A stretch of 64,000 nt of DNA, taken from Poronia punctata (lineage: Eukaryota; Ascomycota; Sordariomycetes; Xylariales; Xylariaceae). Shown here one piece after another: positions 37,876 to 49,717 of this stretch. Numbering within the stretch: position 1 is the first letter of the stretch; each line of letters begins with the position of its first letter. A program made the position numbers and the translations under genes. The stretch is taken from the NCBI GenBank assembly GCA_022579005.1, contig MU401468.1, forward strand, positions 212,925 through 276,924. The letters are read 5' to 3'. The notes under the pieces were generated by a model that searched no databases, was not told the origin of the DNA, and saw only the letters and a list, made by a program, of their open reading frames with translations.

Positions 37876-38123
37876 GTGCGGCACTTACACAATGTACCAA
37901 CAAGATCAAGAACATTCTCTTTTTTGCGTGTTCAACGGTGGACAAAGGGGCATTGTCAACACGTAAACAATGCCCATTGTCCCTCTTTTTCTATTTCTTC
38001 ATGCAAAAACACTCTCTATCAAGTTGTTCGATTTTTCTCGAGGCAGATTCCCCAACAATGTCCTTTGTTAAAAAAAAAAACCCTATATACCTAGGTAGAG
38101 ATAGATATAAATAACCGGTCCAG

Positions 38124-38147
38124 TGTGTGTGTGTGTGTGTGTGTATT
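38124..38147. repeat. (GT)n microsatellite
   Basis: About eleven GT units in non-coding sequence. Confidence 0.95.
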
Positions 38148-38298
38148 TACTTATCATGAGCAAAGAACAGAAAGAACCAGCTAAACCTCGAGCCCCTTTC
38201 GCTTCTTTAGACATATATACTTACCTACCTATAATCGCAGGCCCCCGATAAAATTATCTTAGGTATCTATCTATCTATCTCTATACTCGCCACTGAAA

Positions 38299-38334
38299 GA
38301 AGAAGAAGAAGAAGAAGAAGAAGAAGAAGAAGAA
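38299..38334. repeat. (GAA)n tract in the leader or promoter of the downstream gene
   Basis: About eleven GAA units ending 25 bp before the ATG at 38359. Purine tracts at this position are common in fungal leaders; its length is likely to vary between strains. Confidence 0.9.
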
Positions 38335-38358
38335 AAAGAGGAAACAGAAACGCCAAAA

Positions 38359-39279
38359 ATGTCCTCCTCCTCCCACACAATCATCGAAATCCTCACCCCA
38401 GGAGAATCCCAGCACGAGACCTATCCCAAGGGCCATCTAATCCGGGACCCATCCCTAACCCCCCTGGGAATGAAACAATGCCGGACATTCTGCAACAACT
38501 ACCCTACCTCCCGACATCTCGTAACCCGCGTGTTATGTTCGCCCTTGCGTCGAGCCATAGAGACGTACATGACATCTTTCGAACCCGACAATCTAGCCTG
38601 GGCCTGGGGGACGGAATCACGAGTCCGAGCATTACTCGTCCGGGAACTTATCGAAAAGCCCCCCTCGAGGACTTCCGGGGCGTATATGATGGGTTCGCCC
38701 ACGCCCGAGTTGAGAGAGGAGTTTGGCGATTTTATCGACACGAGGCTTTTGTCGGACGGGTGGTGGTTTTGGAATGGGCAGGAAGAATATGATGATGATG
38801 ATGATGAGGATGGTGGTGATCAACTTGTGGCGAGGGGAAGGAAAGCTCGTGGTTTTATCTTTGATCAAACCAAGCAAGCGGAAAAGGAAATGGAAATGGA
38901 AATGGAAATGGAGGGGAGAAAAGGGAACGGGAACGGGAACGCGCGTATAATCGTTTGTTTGGATAGTCGGGAATTACTACCCCATCTTGTTCGCAATGTC
39001 CCGAGGGATAGGATTATCAAACATGCCGAGTCGATAACTTGTCGTTTCGTGGACAACGACGACGATGAAGCGGCCGTTTTGGAATATGTTCCTGAGGGAT
39101 TGTTGTATCGGCGTCTATCAAGAAGAGAACAAGGTGAAGGTGAAGGAGTAGTGGAAGGGGAAGGGGAAGGGGAACAAGAACAAGGCGATACTCCGCCAAC
39201 GACGCAGTGGCCTACGGAAATGTATCCGGAATGGTATGGTGATGGCCAGGATGTATCTGGTGTGCGTCCTGATTTTTAA
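38359..39279 (+). CDS. Histidine-phosphatase (phosphoglycerate mutase-like) fold protein lacking the catalytic histidines
   Basis: Single exon, 306 aa. The N-terminus follows the fungal phosphoglycerate-mutase-like pattern: a beta strand, then GESQHE, IRDPSLTPLGMKQC and the CSPLRRAIET motif that normally carries the second phosphate-binding Arg. The signature RHG at the first strand is TPG here (ILTPGES), so the phospho-accepting His is missing. The usual second catalytic His strand reads IVCLDSREL, also without His. The middle and end carry acidic and Glu/Gly-rich low-complexity runs (Asp run near residues 144-151, a Met-Glu repeat near 178-186, Gly-Glu repeats near 258-276). It is probably a pseudoenzyme; a role cannot be given. 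Confidence 0.75.
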   Translation: MSSSSHTIIEILTPGESQHETYPKGHLIRDPSLTPLGMKQCRTFCNNYPTSRHLVTRVLCSPLRRAIETYMTSFEPDNLAWAWGTESRVRALLVRELIEKPPSRTSGAYMMGSPTPELREEFGDFIDTRLLSDGWWFWNGQEEYDDDDDEDGGDQLVARGRKARGFIFDQTKQAEKEMEMEMEMEGRKGNGNGNARIIVCLDSRELLPHLVRNVPRDRIIKHAESITCRFVDNDDDEAAVLEYVPEGLLYRRLSRREQGEGEGVVEGEGEGEQEQGDTPPTTQWPTEMYPEWYGDGQDVSGVRPDF

Positions 39280-40109
39280 AACATATATCATCTCAAAGAA
39301 AGTTACAAGGCTAGGTTAGGTAGGTGCCTCCTTTACGTACTGACTGTTGGGAAAAAGGGGTTGGAACTAAAAAAAAAAAAATCATGTGGCTTTTCCTACT
39401 ACCTATCCCCCTTTTGTGAAATAAATGGTCGACAAGTGTAAATAAAGCGTGGAGAGACTCGTCCGTGCTCTTGGGATTCTTACGAGGTGCCTTTCTCAAT
39501 TACAAAAAAACTAGCGAATAGGTGTAGGAACTGAGTCTGGATTAACCTAACAAACGTATGGGATGGAAAGAGAGGTAATTCAAGAAGGGATATTCTTTCC
39601 CTGTGAAATATCACATCGTGTGTCACCAAATATGTACGTATAATCTTAAACAGACTGGATGTATTAATGCAACAGAATTAGCAATGAACCGCTTTGTCTT
39701 CAGACCATCGTCTTACCCGACCTTATAAAAGGGTAGCGCTAATCTATTAATACTAAGTAAGCTTGGGGATGGTTGAACATGTTCTTCGGGGTTGATGCAG
39801 ATAATGAAATGAACCCGAGTCTACTCCTATTCAATCCATGTGAGGCGAGGGATATCATGTTGAGATGGATTGGAGAGAGTGTTTTGGGCAGAGGTTAGAT
39901 CGGCTTTATTGTTTATAGTACACCGAGATTCAAGCTCCAAGCTCCACAAGTGAAGCATCCCCCTTTCTCCATTTTCGCATCGAACCGACTGTCTATCGCG
40001 CATCTCATGGCAAACTCCCATTCCCCAATGCATTTATCGGTCATATAAAGCACCCCATCCACCAACCCGACCCGATCCCCCGACCAATGAGCAAAACAGA
40101 GAGACCAGC
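39280..40109. other. Intergenic region between convergent genes
   Basis: 0.8 kb with no supportable gene. It must contain the 3' ends of the upstream plus-strand gene and of RPT3 on the minus strand. Confidence 0.55.
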
Positions 40110-41514
40110 TTATTTGTAAAAATCAAACTTGTTCTCGTCGTTTGTGCCCTTGACTTGGCTAGAGTATGCGTCCTCTAGATCGGACTGGATAATGTTGTAC
40201 CTGTTTTTCCGGACAGCCCGAAGACCGGCCTCTTGCATGATGGCGGCGATGACGGCGCCACTCAGAGGATCGTTCCGCACGATTAAGCTGTCCAGGTCAA
40301 CCTCGGGGGCGAGGCTCATCTTGCTAGCAATGGTAGTGAAGATGAGACGGCGTTCTCTTCGGTCTTTGAGATTGGGGAACTCGATCTTCCGATCTAATCG
40401 GCCAGGTCGGAGCAAAGCGGGATCTAGTGTGTCGGCTCTGTTTGTCGCCATAATGACCTTTACGTTGGACGTCTGGTCGAAACCATCCATCTGGTTCAGC
40501 AGCTCGAGGAGGATACGTTGCACTTCTCGATCCGCGCCCGTCTGAGCATCGAAACGTTTCGTAGCAATCGCGTCGATTTCGTCGATAAAGATAATGGCAG
40601 GTGAGTTCTCTCGCGCCATGCGGAAAACGTCACGAACCATTCGCGGGCCTTCACCCAGGTATTTCTGAACAAACTCGGAACCGACCACACGGATGAAGTT
40701 GGCACTGGTAGAGTTGGCCACGGCTTTGACCAACATGGTCTTGCCAGTGCCGGGAGGACCATATAGGAGCACACCTCGCGGAGGGTCGATGCCGATCTGC
40801 TTGTACAGGTCGAAGTGCGTCAATGGCAGCTCGACGGCTTCTCGGATCTCCTGCTTCTGCATGTCCAGACCACCCACATCAGCATACGTCACATCTGGCT
40901 TCTCGTCGGCGCCCAACATGGCGATAGACGAGTCGGCCTCGGGAGGGAGAATGTCGACGAGCGCATTAGAGTGCCGGTGGAGGGCAACCGACGACGACGG
41001 TTTCAGCAGCTCGCGGTCAAGCGTTGACAAGATACGGACGACATAATTAGAGCCCGTGCTAGACTGAACTATTCCGGTGCTAAGAGGCGTTAGAGAACCG
41101 GGGGGATATCTCAAAACATTGACGGGCATCAAGAGGCTTACTTCTGGTCGATAGCTTCCATAAATTGTCCGATGACTAGAGGCACACTCTGAATCCGTTT
41201 GATTTCTTCCTGGGCGCGGACGAGCTCACGCTTCAGGCTCCTACCCTGTCACGTTAGTTCCAGGGGTGCACTTGCTCGAATGTGCCTGCACCCGGGTTTG
41301 GCTCGCTGTCATCTTACCGCTGTTCATCCTTGATATATTCCTCTTGCAACTGAATGTATTCCAGATGTCTTTGTAGCTTTTTTAATGTGGCATATTCATC
41401 TCCTCCTTGCGATGTTGCGCCTTCGATGGTTTCGATGTTGGGTATCGTGGAAGGGATGGGTTTGTTGTGTGGTGCCGCAGTGTTGGCTGGGTTCTCTACC
41501 AAGACATCGCCCAT
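40110..41514 (-). CDS. RPT3: 26S proteasome regulatory ATPase subunit Rpt3
   Basis: One of six AAA ATPases of the 19S base that unfold substrates and thread them into the 20S core. Three exons on the minus strand: 41318-41514, 41142-41240 and 40110-41079 (donors GTAAGA and GTAAGC), giving 421 aa, the usual length. An N-terminal coiled coil ([20 protein letters not shown], continuing across the first splice) precedes the OB domain ([18 protein letters not shown]). The AAA domain has Walker A GPPGTGKT near residues 206-213, Walker B IIFIDEID near 262-268, sensor MATNRAD and the arginine-finger region [10 protein letters not shown]. The C-terminus FDFYK supplies the HbYX motif that docks into the 20S alpha ring. 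The [18 protein letters not shown] segment is typical of Rpt3 rather than other Rpt subunits. Confidence 0.96.
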
Positions 41515-44069
41515 TCTGACGTCTGTCGCTTCGGATCTGTTCGGCAGGGACTGAGCGGAAAGCGTCGAATCAACAGGGAACGGACAGGATGGTTCGCCGG
41601 CACAGACGGTTGTCCTCGTAGTCGTGAATCAAAAAGATATGCCGAAAAATGGTAATGCTGAGTTGGATTGCTTGGAATCGGTAGATACATACACGTACTT
41701 GTAACTCGTCACTTGTGGAGCTGGAGGCAACGCCAGCCTTGCAGCCTTCAGATACACGCTAGTTGTATTTCGGTTAGTATAACCACCCAAGTAAGACGAG
41801 CTAGCTGGATTTCTGCTGTGTAAAAGAATATACCTTATAAGAAAATAATAGGTCCTACTGAGTTTGTCTTAACGTATTATCAGTATACAGGAAGAACACC
41901 CAACAGTTTTAGAGCCAGCTCTAACCTTATTACGTACCTACCTACGAGTACCTAACCTCGATACTTCACAGCATATCTGTAAACACGCTGTCTACAGGAT
42001 TCATATTATCGAAATAAAAACCAGTGGCATACCTTTTGATATCAAAGACCGGTCAATGACTTCCTAGACTAAGTGACATGCGATAACAGGTCCGGAACCG
42101 TGAGGCTTAGAAAGCCATGATTGACATCATAACCTCCATTTACCCACCGAACCCCCTAAACCTAGACATGTCTTATTACAGAAATTGAAGATATTCCCAA
42201 ACTTACCAGAGTAGTTTTAAACTAGAGCTTTTGGGGGAACAGGAATATAGGCTTAGTTAGATTATATGTTTTGTATTTTCCATGGCAGAGATAGCATTGC
42301 ATCTTCTTTGCTATCATCCTAAGATCTGAAAGACCCTTACGTGCCTTGGTCGTGTCGATAAGCGGGCAGCTAGATGCCTTTTCTATGTGTACTCGTACCT
42401 ACACGGTAGTCTAGACAGGCACTCTTTAATCAGGCAGTATACTTGTACAAACCTATCAGATAATAGGATCTTTTGGGCTCGAGGGAACATAGGCATGAAC
42501 TGTAGTAAGCCCGACTTGTCAAGGTCTTTGTCCTTTTACCTGTCTTATATCTCTTACGACCGGCAATCTGAGGATAAGAAGTTTGTATACAGTAATACCA
42601 CGCATGTAGCTCGCCATCCCCACGACCCTGCCACCCTGCATAACCCGAGGGTTATCTGGTAGGCGGTATTGCAGTATACGGTGCCGCTTCAAATAGTTAG
42701 AAACGATGGATCTTTGGAGAAGACTAACACGGACGTACAAAGAGTATGAGAGATGCAGGTTGTAGTCTAAGCATGGACTAAATGTACTGTTGAATCAGTT
42801 GCCAATTAATATCTTCAGCCTCTGGATATACCATTTCTCTTGCTGGCAGTTGGTTTCTAGGTATACACTTTACGTGTAGGTTACTTGAGCATGTCTTCCT
42901 TGGTGTCCCTGTGTGCACTTTACATTATGCGTGCTGCGAGAGTACTGGCACTGGTGAATCACGAATCTGCGCAACGTATTAGGTTAAGAAGTTAAACTTG
43001 GAGTTTTATAAACCCCATTATACCTTGCCAAGCAACAGACTGCCACTACCTACACACTGTACGATAATCCTACCTAATGCACGCATATGATATATGCATG
43101 CACTAAATACAATAGTGGGGCCCCCATCTTTTGGTCTGTAAAGACAAGATCAATACCAGCAATAATAGCAGAATCCCTTATCTTGTAACGTACTGTTTTG
43201 TAAACATAGGGTTTTGGCCGTCTTCGCAACCCTTCCGGTGGGGCTACCCTTATGTCACCAGCCAGATGACACACAGTGTTGACATGTGTACCTTGCCTTT
43301 ATCCAAGTAGTGGTGAGACGAAACAAACAGCTTCAACTTTGGAGCAATTATGAGCCAATGGATTTTCGGCAAGCTGCTACTCAAATCAACAGCCACTCCC
43401 TAGGCTTGCTCCTCCCCTAGTCCTCATGAAGTGACTGGACCTGCACCTGACCAGAACCAACCTAACCTTAAGTCTCAACAACCTACCGCAAGTACGTGTG
43501 TGGTCTCTGTACGAGTACCTACTCGTACGTGTATAACCAATACACATGCCCGTGCTTGGTTATGTAAGTTACAAGTACATGCATGTAGTTAGCCAACTAG
43601 GTAGCCACCTGTGGTCAACTACCACCCATTGCCTTATTCTTTTGTCTGTTGAAGCCCATCCTAACTTCTTCCTTCAATCAACCAAATCATCCAACACTCT
43701 ATCTAGCCAGGACCAAACATATCCTTCCTCGCGTCCCTTCTAGCCGGCCTTCTATTATATGAAGGATCATCTCTACTTTACTTCTGTTGTCTCACCACAA
43801 CTTGATATCCCGTTTCAACAAGCCGTCTGCTTTCTGTCCACCACGCATTTTGTACTGGACTATCTACCAATTCCATCACCGGCTTCTTTGGCTCCGTCCT
43901 CGGCCCTATTCAGCCTGTGGGTTTCTGATCGCCGGCTCGGTCTGAACTATTCGACTGATAGCCTTGTTCCGTGACCAAGGCTTGATTCTATTCTTGTAAT
44001 CCCGGCCGTAGTGTGAACTGCCTTTTACTATCTTGCTGGCGCGATATAGAGATCAATACTCCGTACCAG
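41515..44069. other. Non-coding region upstream of RPT3
   Basis: 2.5 kb without a supportable gene. It includes the RPT3 promoter at its left end. TACTCGTA-type words occur at 41943, 42390, 43510 and 43520, the last two as an inverted pair. Confidence 0.5.
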
Positions 44070-44650
44070 TCACCATGTCGTCCAATATCACCATCCCAAC
44101 TGCACGGGCCTCGACTGCTACCTGCGGGCAAGCGTCACAGCCTTGTACGAGCTCGGCCTCGTCCTTCTCGACCTCCCCACAGACGCCTGGGTCGGCCAAG
44201 TCCAATACGTCCGTGTCGTCCTACAAACCAAAGACGATACACCATCGTCGGGCGAGCTTGCTAAGTACGTCATCATGTTCCTCTTGTCAACTAGCTACTA
44301 GCCTTGACACCAAGTCTCGCCTTGGAACTAGAAAATCTATCCACACTCCCGCTAACCTGTGAGCTAGGCTCGGCACTCTCAAAAGAGGAGTGCACGCACG
44401 TTAACGTTGGCGATCCGGATGGTCCGCCTCGACTGGTGAGAAGACTCACCCTGCTCGCGAGAGGTATGCCGAGACTGACTATTATTACATTTAGATCTCG
44501 TACTTGGCCTCAAGCCAAGGGTTTGCGTGGAACCCCGAAATGTTTCTTCCTTCGTATCTCGACTATGATTACGAACCCTTGGAAAACCGCCGAGAGCCCG
44601 TGCACGAGATCCGACTCAGCGACGAGGAGATCAAGAACATGCTTCCATAA
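44070..44650 (+). CDS. Unidentified three-exon gene, 5' end unresolved
   Basis: Three segments join in frame: up to 44264, 44315-44435 and 44495-44650. Introns are 50 bp (donor GTACGT) and 59 bp (donor GTGAGA, branch ACTGACT, acceptor TTTAG). Codons in these segments are strongly biased to C or G at third positions, unlike the other frames. The encoded tail includes CTGLDCYLRASVTALYELG, WVGQVQYVRVVLQTKDD, then SYLASSQGFAWNPEMFLPS and an acidic end (LSDEEIKNMLP). I do not recognise the family. The frame is open only from 44050 and has no ATG. The ATG at 44075 is in another frame, so either an upstream exon is missing (a possible acceptor CCAG precedes 44070) or a frameshift is present. Confidence 0.5.
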
Positions 44651-47533
44651 AGTGTTGGCCGACGGCTGGGGAATCCGGGCCATCGTTTCTCTCGCAATAT
44701 AGAACATGCCGTTTCGTCTTCCCGTGTTTACACGACCATTTACGCAGGACTACGGCGTTCTGGCCTTGGAGTTCCGCACTTCCTGGATGGGACGAACTAT
44801 AGGCTATGAGCCTTACTGTCTTTCATTATCATTTATATGCGACACGAAACGGGGAAGCTGCCTCCAAACAGAAATAGCAGTCGACAAGATACGATATGAC
44901 GGGATGGACATTGCAAAGTGGATTCAGCGCTGTCGGTGCTGGGGACAGGGAGTGAATTGGAGTTTAAGGCTGGTTTATCTGGGCATGCTGTTAATATCGT
45001 TATTCCATATCCCTTGATATTTGCTTTCTCGTGGCATGTGATGGCTGCTCGAATGAGACTTATTGCTCTACGGCCTTTGGGTGTCATTATATGTTAGGTA
45101 GGAATACAAGTTTCCTCTCGACTCCATGGACACAATGCAATACTTGTAATATGTGAGCTATTTGTGATTCAACAATAGGGGCGGTTTCGATGCCTGGTCT
45201 ACTTAACTACTATCTATTGTGCACGGCTGGAAGAAAACCAAACTAGGTACCCCAAAACCCAGACGAATTAGGTACGCCGCCTTCTCAAAGCCAACCAGCG
45301 TGGGATTTGATTCCAATAGGACCCGGCGAGGCTGTAACAAGAGAGGGCAGCGGTAGGAATGGCCGTGTGGTAGGCAATGCCGCAATGGGTCTTATCTTGC
45401 CTCAAGCTTGGCTTTATTGAGAAATAGACTCACAGCCCTTGCCTTTTCTGTATACCGTGCTGGGTCCGACTGAAGTGGCAGACACCACGTGTCGGTAGAG
45501 CCTGCAACTTGCGGGCCAGGGTATTGGAATGCGACAAGATGGCCCTAACCTAGGTTATTCGTAGTTGATACACAACAAATCAGAACACGATGTATGCGTT
45601 GGCTTTGATATAACCTTGGGCGTCACCGAGCCTAGTTAGTTAGTTCAGGCGGTAAGGAACAGGGAGGCCTCCTCTCATAACTAAGTTGCTGAGGCTTGTC
45701 GATGAGGAGCTTAAAATACCCGATCGTTCATTCATTCATTCATTCCTTTTACTTGTTTATTACTACATATTAGGGAAGATATTCCCTCTTGCCTGTAAAC
45801 GTACTTTATGGTGATTGATTCATTCAATTCATAGCTCGACAACGGACCGGACGGAGTGTGGTGGTCACTGGTGATATCGGAGGCTCCATCCGTGCATCAT
45901 CAAAAAGTGGGTGTGGAGGGGTAGTGTGGGTTGTGTCACAGTGTTTACCATACTGTGATGTGGACAGGGTGGGGACGATAAGAGGATATCTTTCCCATCT
46001 AAACCGAAAATGGTAAATGAATGAATGAATGGGGCTGGGGAGCAGTATGTTACCTGGACTAGGTACCTACCTACCCCACGATAGTTTATCTACTACTGGT
46101 AATTACCGGAATTGATACCATCAGGGTACTAGGTTAGGTATTTGACGATGCCTTGATAGGTAATTTTGATGGTTTGGAGGCAGGATGCGTTTGTCTCCAC
46201 TTGGACAGACAGGCAGGGAGTGTGTCGTGATTTTTGGGTTGCAGAAAGGGTTTATATATCGTAGAAGGACGAGACATTTAAAGGATAGGAAGTTGAACAA
46301 ATACTTGGAAGTGAGTTTTGGAAAACGTAATTATACAGTAGACATCATGGGACAGGTACGATAGGTCTACATATGTCTATACATATATGTTACGCATGTG
46401 TGTTTCGGCTTCCAAGTAAGGCGGATATGATAGCTTTAACATTCCTAACCTACAAGTAGGTACTTGTAGGCTTAAGAAGGGATGAAAACGGAGTTTCGGC
46501 ATTGGCTGTCCTCCGCCATCGCACGTGTTTGAGAAAGGCTAAAGTCATCCTACGAGTATTAGGACAGTGTAGGACAATAGTGTACTCGTAAATAGAGTCC
46601 TTGGAAAGGGTCTGCCTCATTGCTTTTACAAGTACAAGTATAGTCTCTATCTCCAGGTACGTTGAACCCTTGCATTTTTGGATCTGGATCTGCTCCTACA
46701 CGTTGCTAGTGTGTGCATTAACTAACCCGAGTAGGCCTCATTCATCACCACCCTTGCTGTCTTGCTCACAAGACCCTTCAACGATAGGCTGGCAATTACC
46801 TTGTCGACTTTTAGACTAACTTGGTGTCAGTCTTTGACGATGTCACAGATTAGGTAATAAAATTCATATGTACGTAACCACGAAATGGCGTATGCAGATG
46901 TCTGGTACCTTGCATTTGTCTAGGTACACCGTAAAGTGAGGCTTTCAAAGAAAGAATCGGTCCTGTTTACAAAGTGCGGAAAATGCAATTTGAAAACAAC
47001 GGATAGAGACCCGGGTGGAACTAACCTTAGGTATTTGACCACTTATCTGATGTTTTAAAGTGAGTCGACCCCTTTACTACAAGTAAGAAGACTAACTACA
47101 GTACCTTACTAAGCAGTTGACTAATGGTGTGACGGAAGCGTGGGTTCAGACGAATTACCTACCTAACTTGAGGTTACGAGTACTTATCAACTGTAACTTA
47201 TAAGCAAGCCAGCCAGCCCGCTCGGATCTCGAAAAAGGACGCTTACGGGCAAGATCCCTGGCGGATTTCTTCATACAGAAATAAGATTATTCGCTACCGT
47301 ATTGGGGAATTTGGTCATATACTTGCTTGCGTGCTTGCGTCCGGACGGCCGGGAGTAATTATCTGGGACACAACACTCAGACTACGATAGGTAGTCCGTC
47401 TACGCAACTACCCACATAACATACCCGCCCCCCCGCAGATGAACTAAATTCCCGCTCGAGGGTCACGGGACTACCGGGTACTGGGATTTCACAGCAAACG
47501 GACCAAAAAAAAAAAAACACCTTAAAAGAAGAA
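44651..47533. other. Intergenic region
   Basis: 2.9 kb without a supportable gene. It contains a short ATTC repeat (about 45727-45746) and TACTCGTA-type words at 46551, 46583 and 47175. An A-run lies directly before the next start codon. Confidence 0.5.
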
Positions 47534-48661
47534 ATGCACTACATCCGACTCCTCCGACCGGCCAAGGTTCAGAACTCGCGGAGTGGTCCGGTACTCGAGG
47601 TACTTTTCACTGTTACAACGGACTTGGGAGATTCCCTGCTGTGTCCGGAAGATGGGCCGCTCGAATTGACCGTATGCGTAACGGATCTGGAAACCCCTGC
47701 TTGCACTTGCAGATGCGCGTGGAAGCCGGGTATGCGCGTCCTAGACGCCAAGGTGCGCTTACGGCCGGGACTACTGAAGAATTACAGTGTCTCTATATTT
47801 CCTACGAAACAACAAAGACTTTCCGGACTGCGCGTCGCGGACGTATTGCCGAGCGGGGATGATACGCTTCGCGGGGAAGGCGTCGTCATGCCCGTGACGT
47901 TTGATGTCGTAGATGGTGTCTGCGCACCTGTCTCTTTGCGCACTCTTACCCTGGAAAAGGGCGGGGACGGAGAAGGAGGATTCTTTCTGCAGTTCGAAGA
48001 GGATATTGGCGAGAGTATAGCGCGACATATATGGGACGCGGGAGTCGTGACATCCGCCTATCTCGCCGATGCAGGCGAGAAAGTTCGCGCTATCCTCCCG
48101 ATCCGAACAGATCGCTTCAACGTCCTCGAGTTGGGTAGTGGCGTCGGTATATTAGGAATCACCATTGCCGGAATACTACGGCGGAATCAGGTGGAAGACG
48201 CTACGGTTTTGTTGACCGACTTGGCAGAGGCCGAGGAACGCGCGAGATCGAACATTTCCAGAGCAGAAGACCATGCGGTGGTAAGAGGCCTCGAGTACGA
48301 GAACCTCGACTGGGACGATGGTCGTCAAGGCCGCTTCGGACCACTCGTTGCCACCACCCCCTGGGATCTCGTGGTGCTGAGTGATTGCACGTATAACGTC
48401 GATTCTTTCCCGGCCCTAGTGGGGACGCTGAGCGCCTTGCATGTCGTGAAACAGCGGCAATGTAATGGCGAGGACCGCGCGAAGTCTCGTGTGCTCTTGG
48501 CTACGAAGCCGAGACATTCGTCCGAGAAGGCGCTCTTTGATCTGTTGGACGAAGAGGATTGGCGGCACAGGGTGATTAAAGAGATCCCATTACCTCTTAT
48601 CGGAGGCGAGGACGAGGTTGTGCAAATATATATTTTAGAAAAGGGTGCGCTTGGGGACTAA
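47534..48661 (+). CDS. METTL21-type (Methyltransf_16) S-adenosylmethionine-dependent methyltransferase
   Basis: Single exon, 375 aa. Members of this seven-beta-strand family mostly methylate lysines of proteins such as chaperones and elongation factors; the yeast relatives include Rrg1 and the Efm enzymes. Motif I VLELGSGVGILG (near residues 196-207) binds S-adenosylmethionine. An acidic motif II (LLTDLAE) follows near residue 228, and the family-typical WDLVVLSDCTYN (near 277-288) takes the place of the DxxY motif. The preceding block ending in a conserved IWDAGVVTSAYL is the usual N-terminal signature. About 150 residues before it are family-variable. The substrate cannot be read from the sequence. 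Confidence 0.87.
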   Translation: MHYIRLLRPAKVQNSRSGPVLEVLFTVTTDLGDSLLCPEDGPLELTVCVTDLETPACTCRCAWKPGMRVLDAKVRLRPGLLKNYSVSIFPTKQQRLSGLRVADVLPSGDDTLRGEGVVMPVTFDVVDGVCAPVSLRTLTLEKGGDGEGGFFLQFEEDIGESIARHIWDAGVVTSAYLADAGEKVRAILPIRTDRFNVLELGSGVGILGITIAGILRRNQVEDATVLLTDLAEAEERARSNISRAEDHAVVRGLEYENLDWDDGRQGRFGPLVATTPWDLVVLSDCTYNVDSFPALVGTLSALHVVKQRQCNGEDRAKSRVLLATKPRHSSEKALFDLLDEEDWRHRVIKEIPLPLIGGEDEVVQIYILEKGALGD

Positions 48662-49717
48662 TATACCTACCCATCCGCTACTAAAAGACGCAGTCTTGAA
48701 ACTCTACTAATTTGGCAACAGTATATTTTACGCTCTGGGCTTGACTTTTCCACCTGCTCCAAGGTAACAGGGAGAGGCGTTCATGGTACGTTTGTTGTAT
48801 CCTCAATCTTTACGCTTCGAAAAGTCGTGCGCACGGATGTCTCTATGTACGAGTAGGTATTTACCGGCTTAATACTTAGCCAACGAGCCATGGAGATATA
48901 CCTATATCCTAACGATGTCGAAGAGAACCGTTGCCGCCTACCTGTCTTAAATCCATGCCATAAATTATGACGGCAGGGTGAGCTGTTTGTTATATAATAT
49001 TTCGCTCACAGGGTATGGACTACTTTCTAGACGCAATGTCAATATTTAGACAAGGTCATACGGAACGATCAATGCAATCGATTAGCATGTGAGATAAATC
49101 TTAAGATTCATTCGCTCTCGAATCAAACCTCAATACTCGACTTGTTAGGTTAATTAGACCTGAAGACCGATGTTTTGTTGTCGGAGATAACAATCGTGTT
49201 CTAAATACAGACCACAAAAAGAAAATTTACTTTACAGATCGATCCCAACGCTAGATAATTTGCAGGAAAGATGTAATTACATCTACATACATAAGGTAGT
49301 CAAGACACTTCATCATCATATCATCAAGAGGCAAGTACACGTACTCGTAAATGGATCTTTAACATCTACGTAATACGTGTACAAGAATATCCCATCTACC
49401 GTACCTACTCAGTATATTACCTAATGTACCTACCCATATTATCGACCAATCGCGACTTTCATTGAACATGGACTCCACCCCCGCCAAACTCCGAAAAAAA
49501 GAGAACCGGCCTTACATAATCATACCTTACCTACTCGTAAACAATCCCATCCATCGTACACAAACAAAAGCAACCGACCCTATCAAAGTTCAAGTTTTAT
49601 TTTACCAAGCCTATGACAGGATCCCATTCTATTTCTCTTCAAACCTAATTACGGTATTTTACTTATTTCACACAAAGTGAGAGAGAGAGAGAGAGAGTAA
49701 GAAAAAAAAAAAGAAGG
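48662..49717. other. Intergenic region upstream of mis14
   Basis: 1.06 kb without a gene. It carries TACTCGTA-type words at 48848, 49342 and 49532, two TACACGTA-type words (49336, 49374) and a (GA)n tract at about 49679-49697, just before the mis14 start. Confidence 0.55.

Larger units (their letters stand above)
36060..38358. other. Intergenic region with microsatellites
   Basis: 2.3 kb without a supportable gene. It holds a (CTT)n tract at about 37845-37875, a (GT)n tract at 38124-38147, a short CTAT repeat near 38268-38282 and a (GAA)n tract ending just before the next start codon. Confidence 0.55.
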
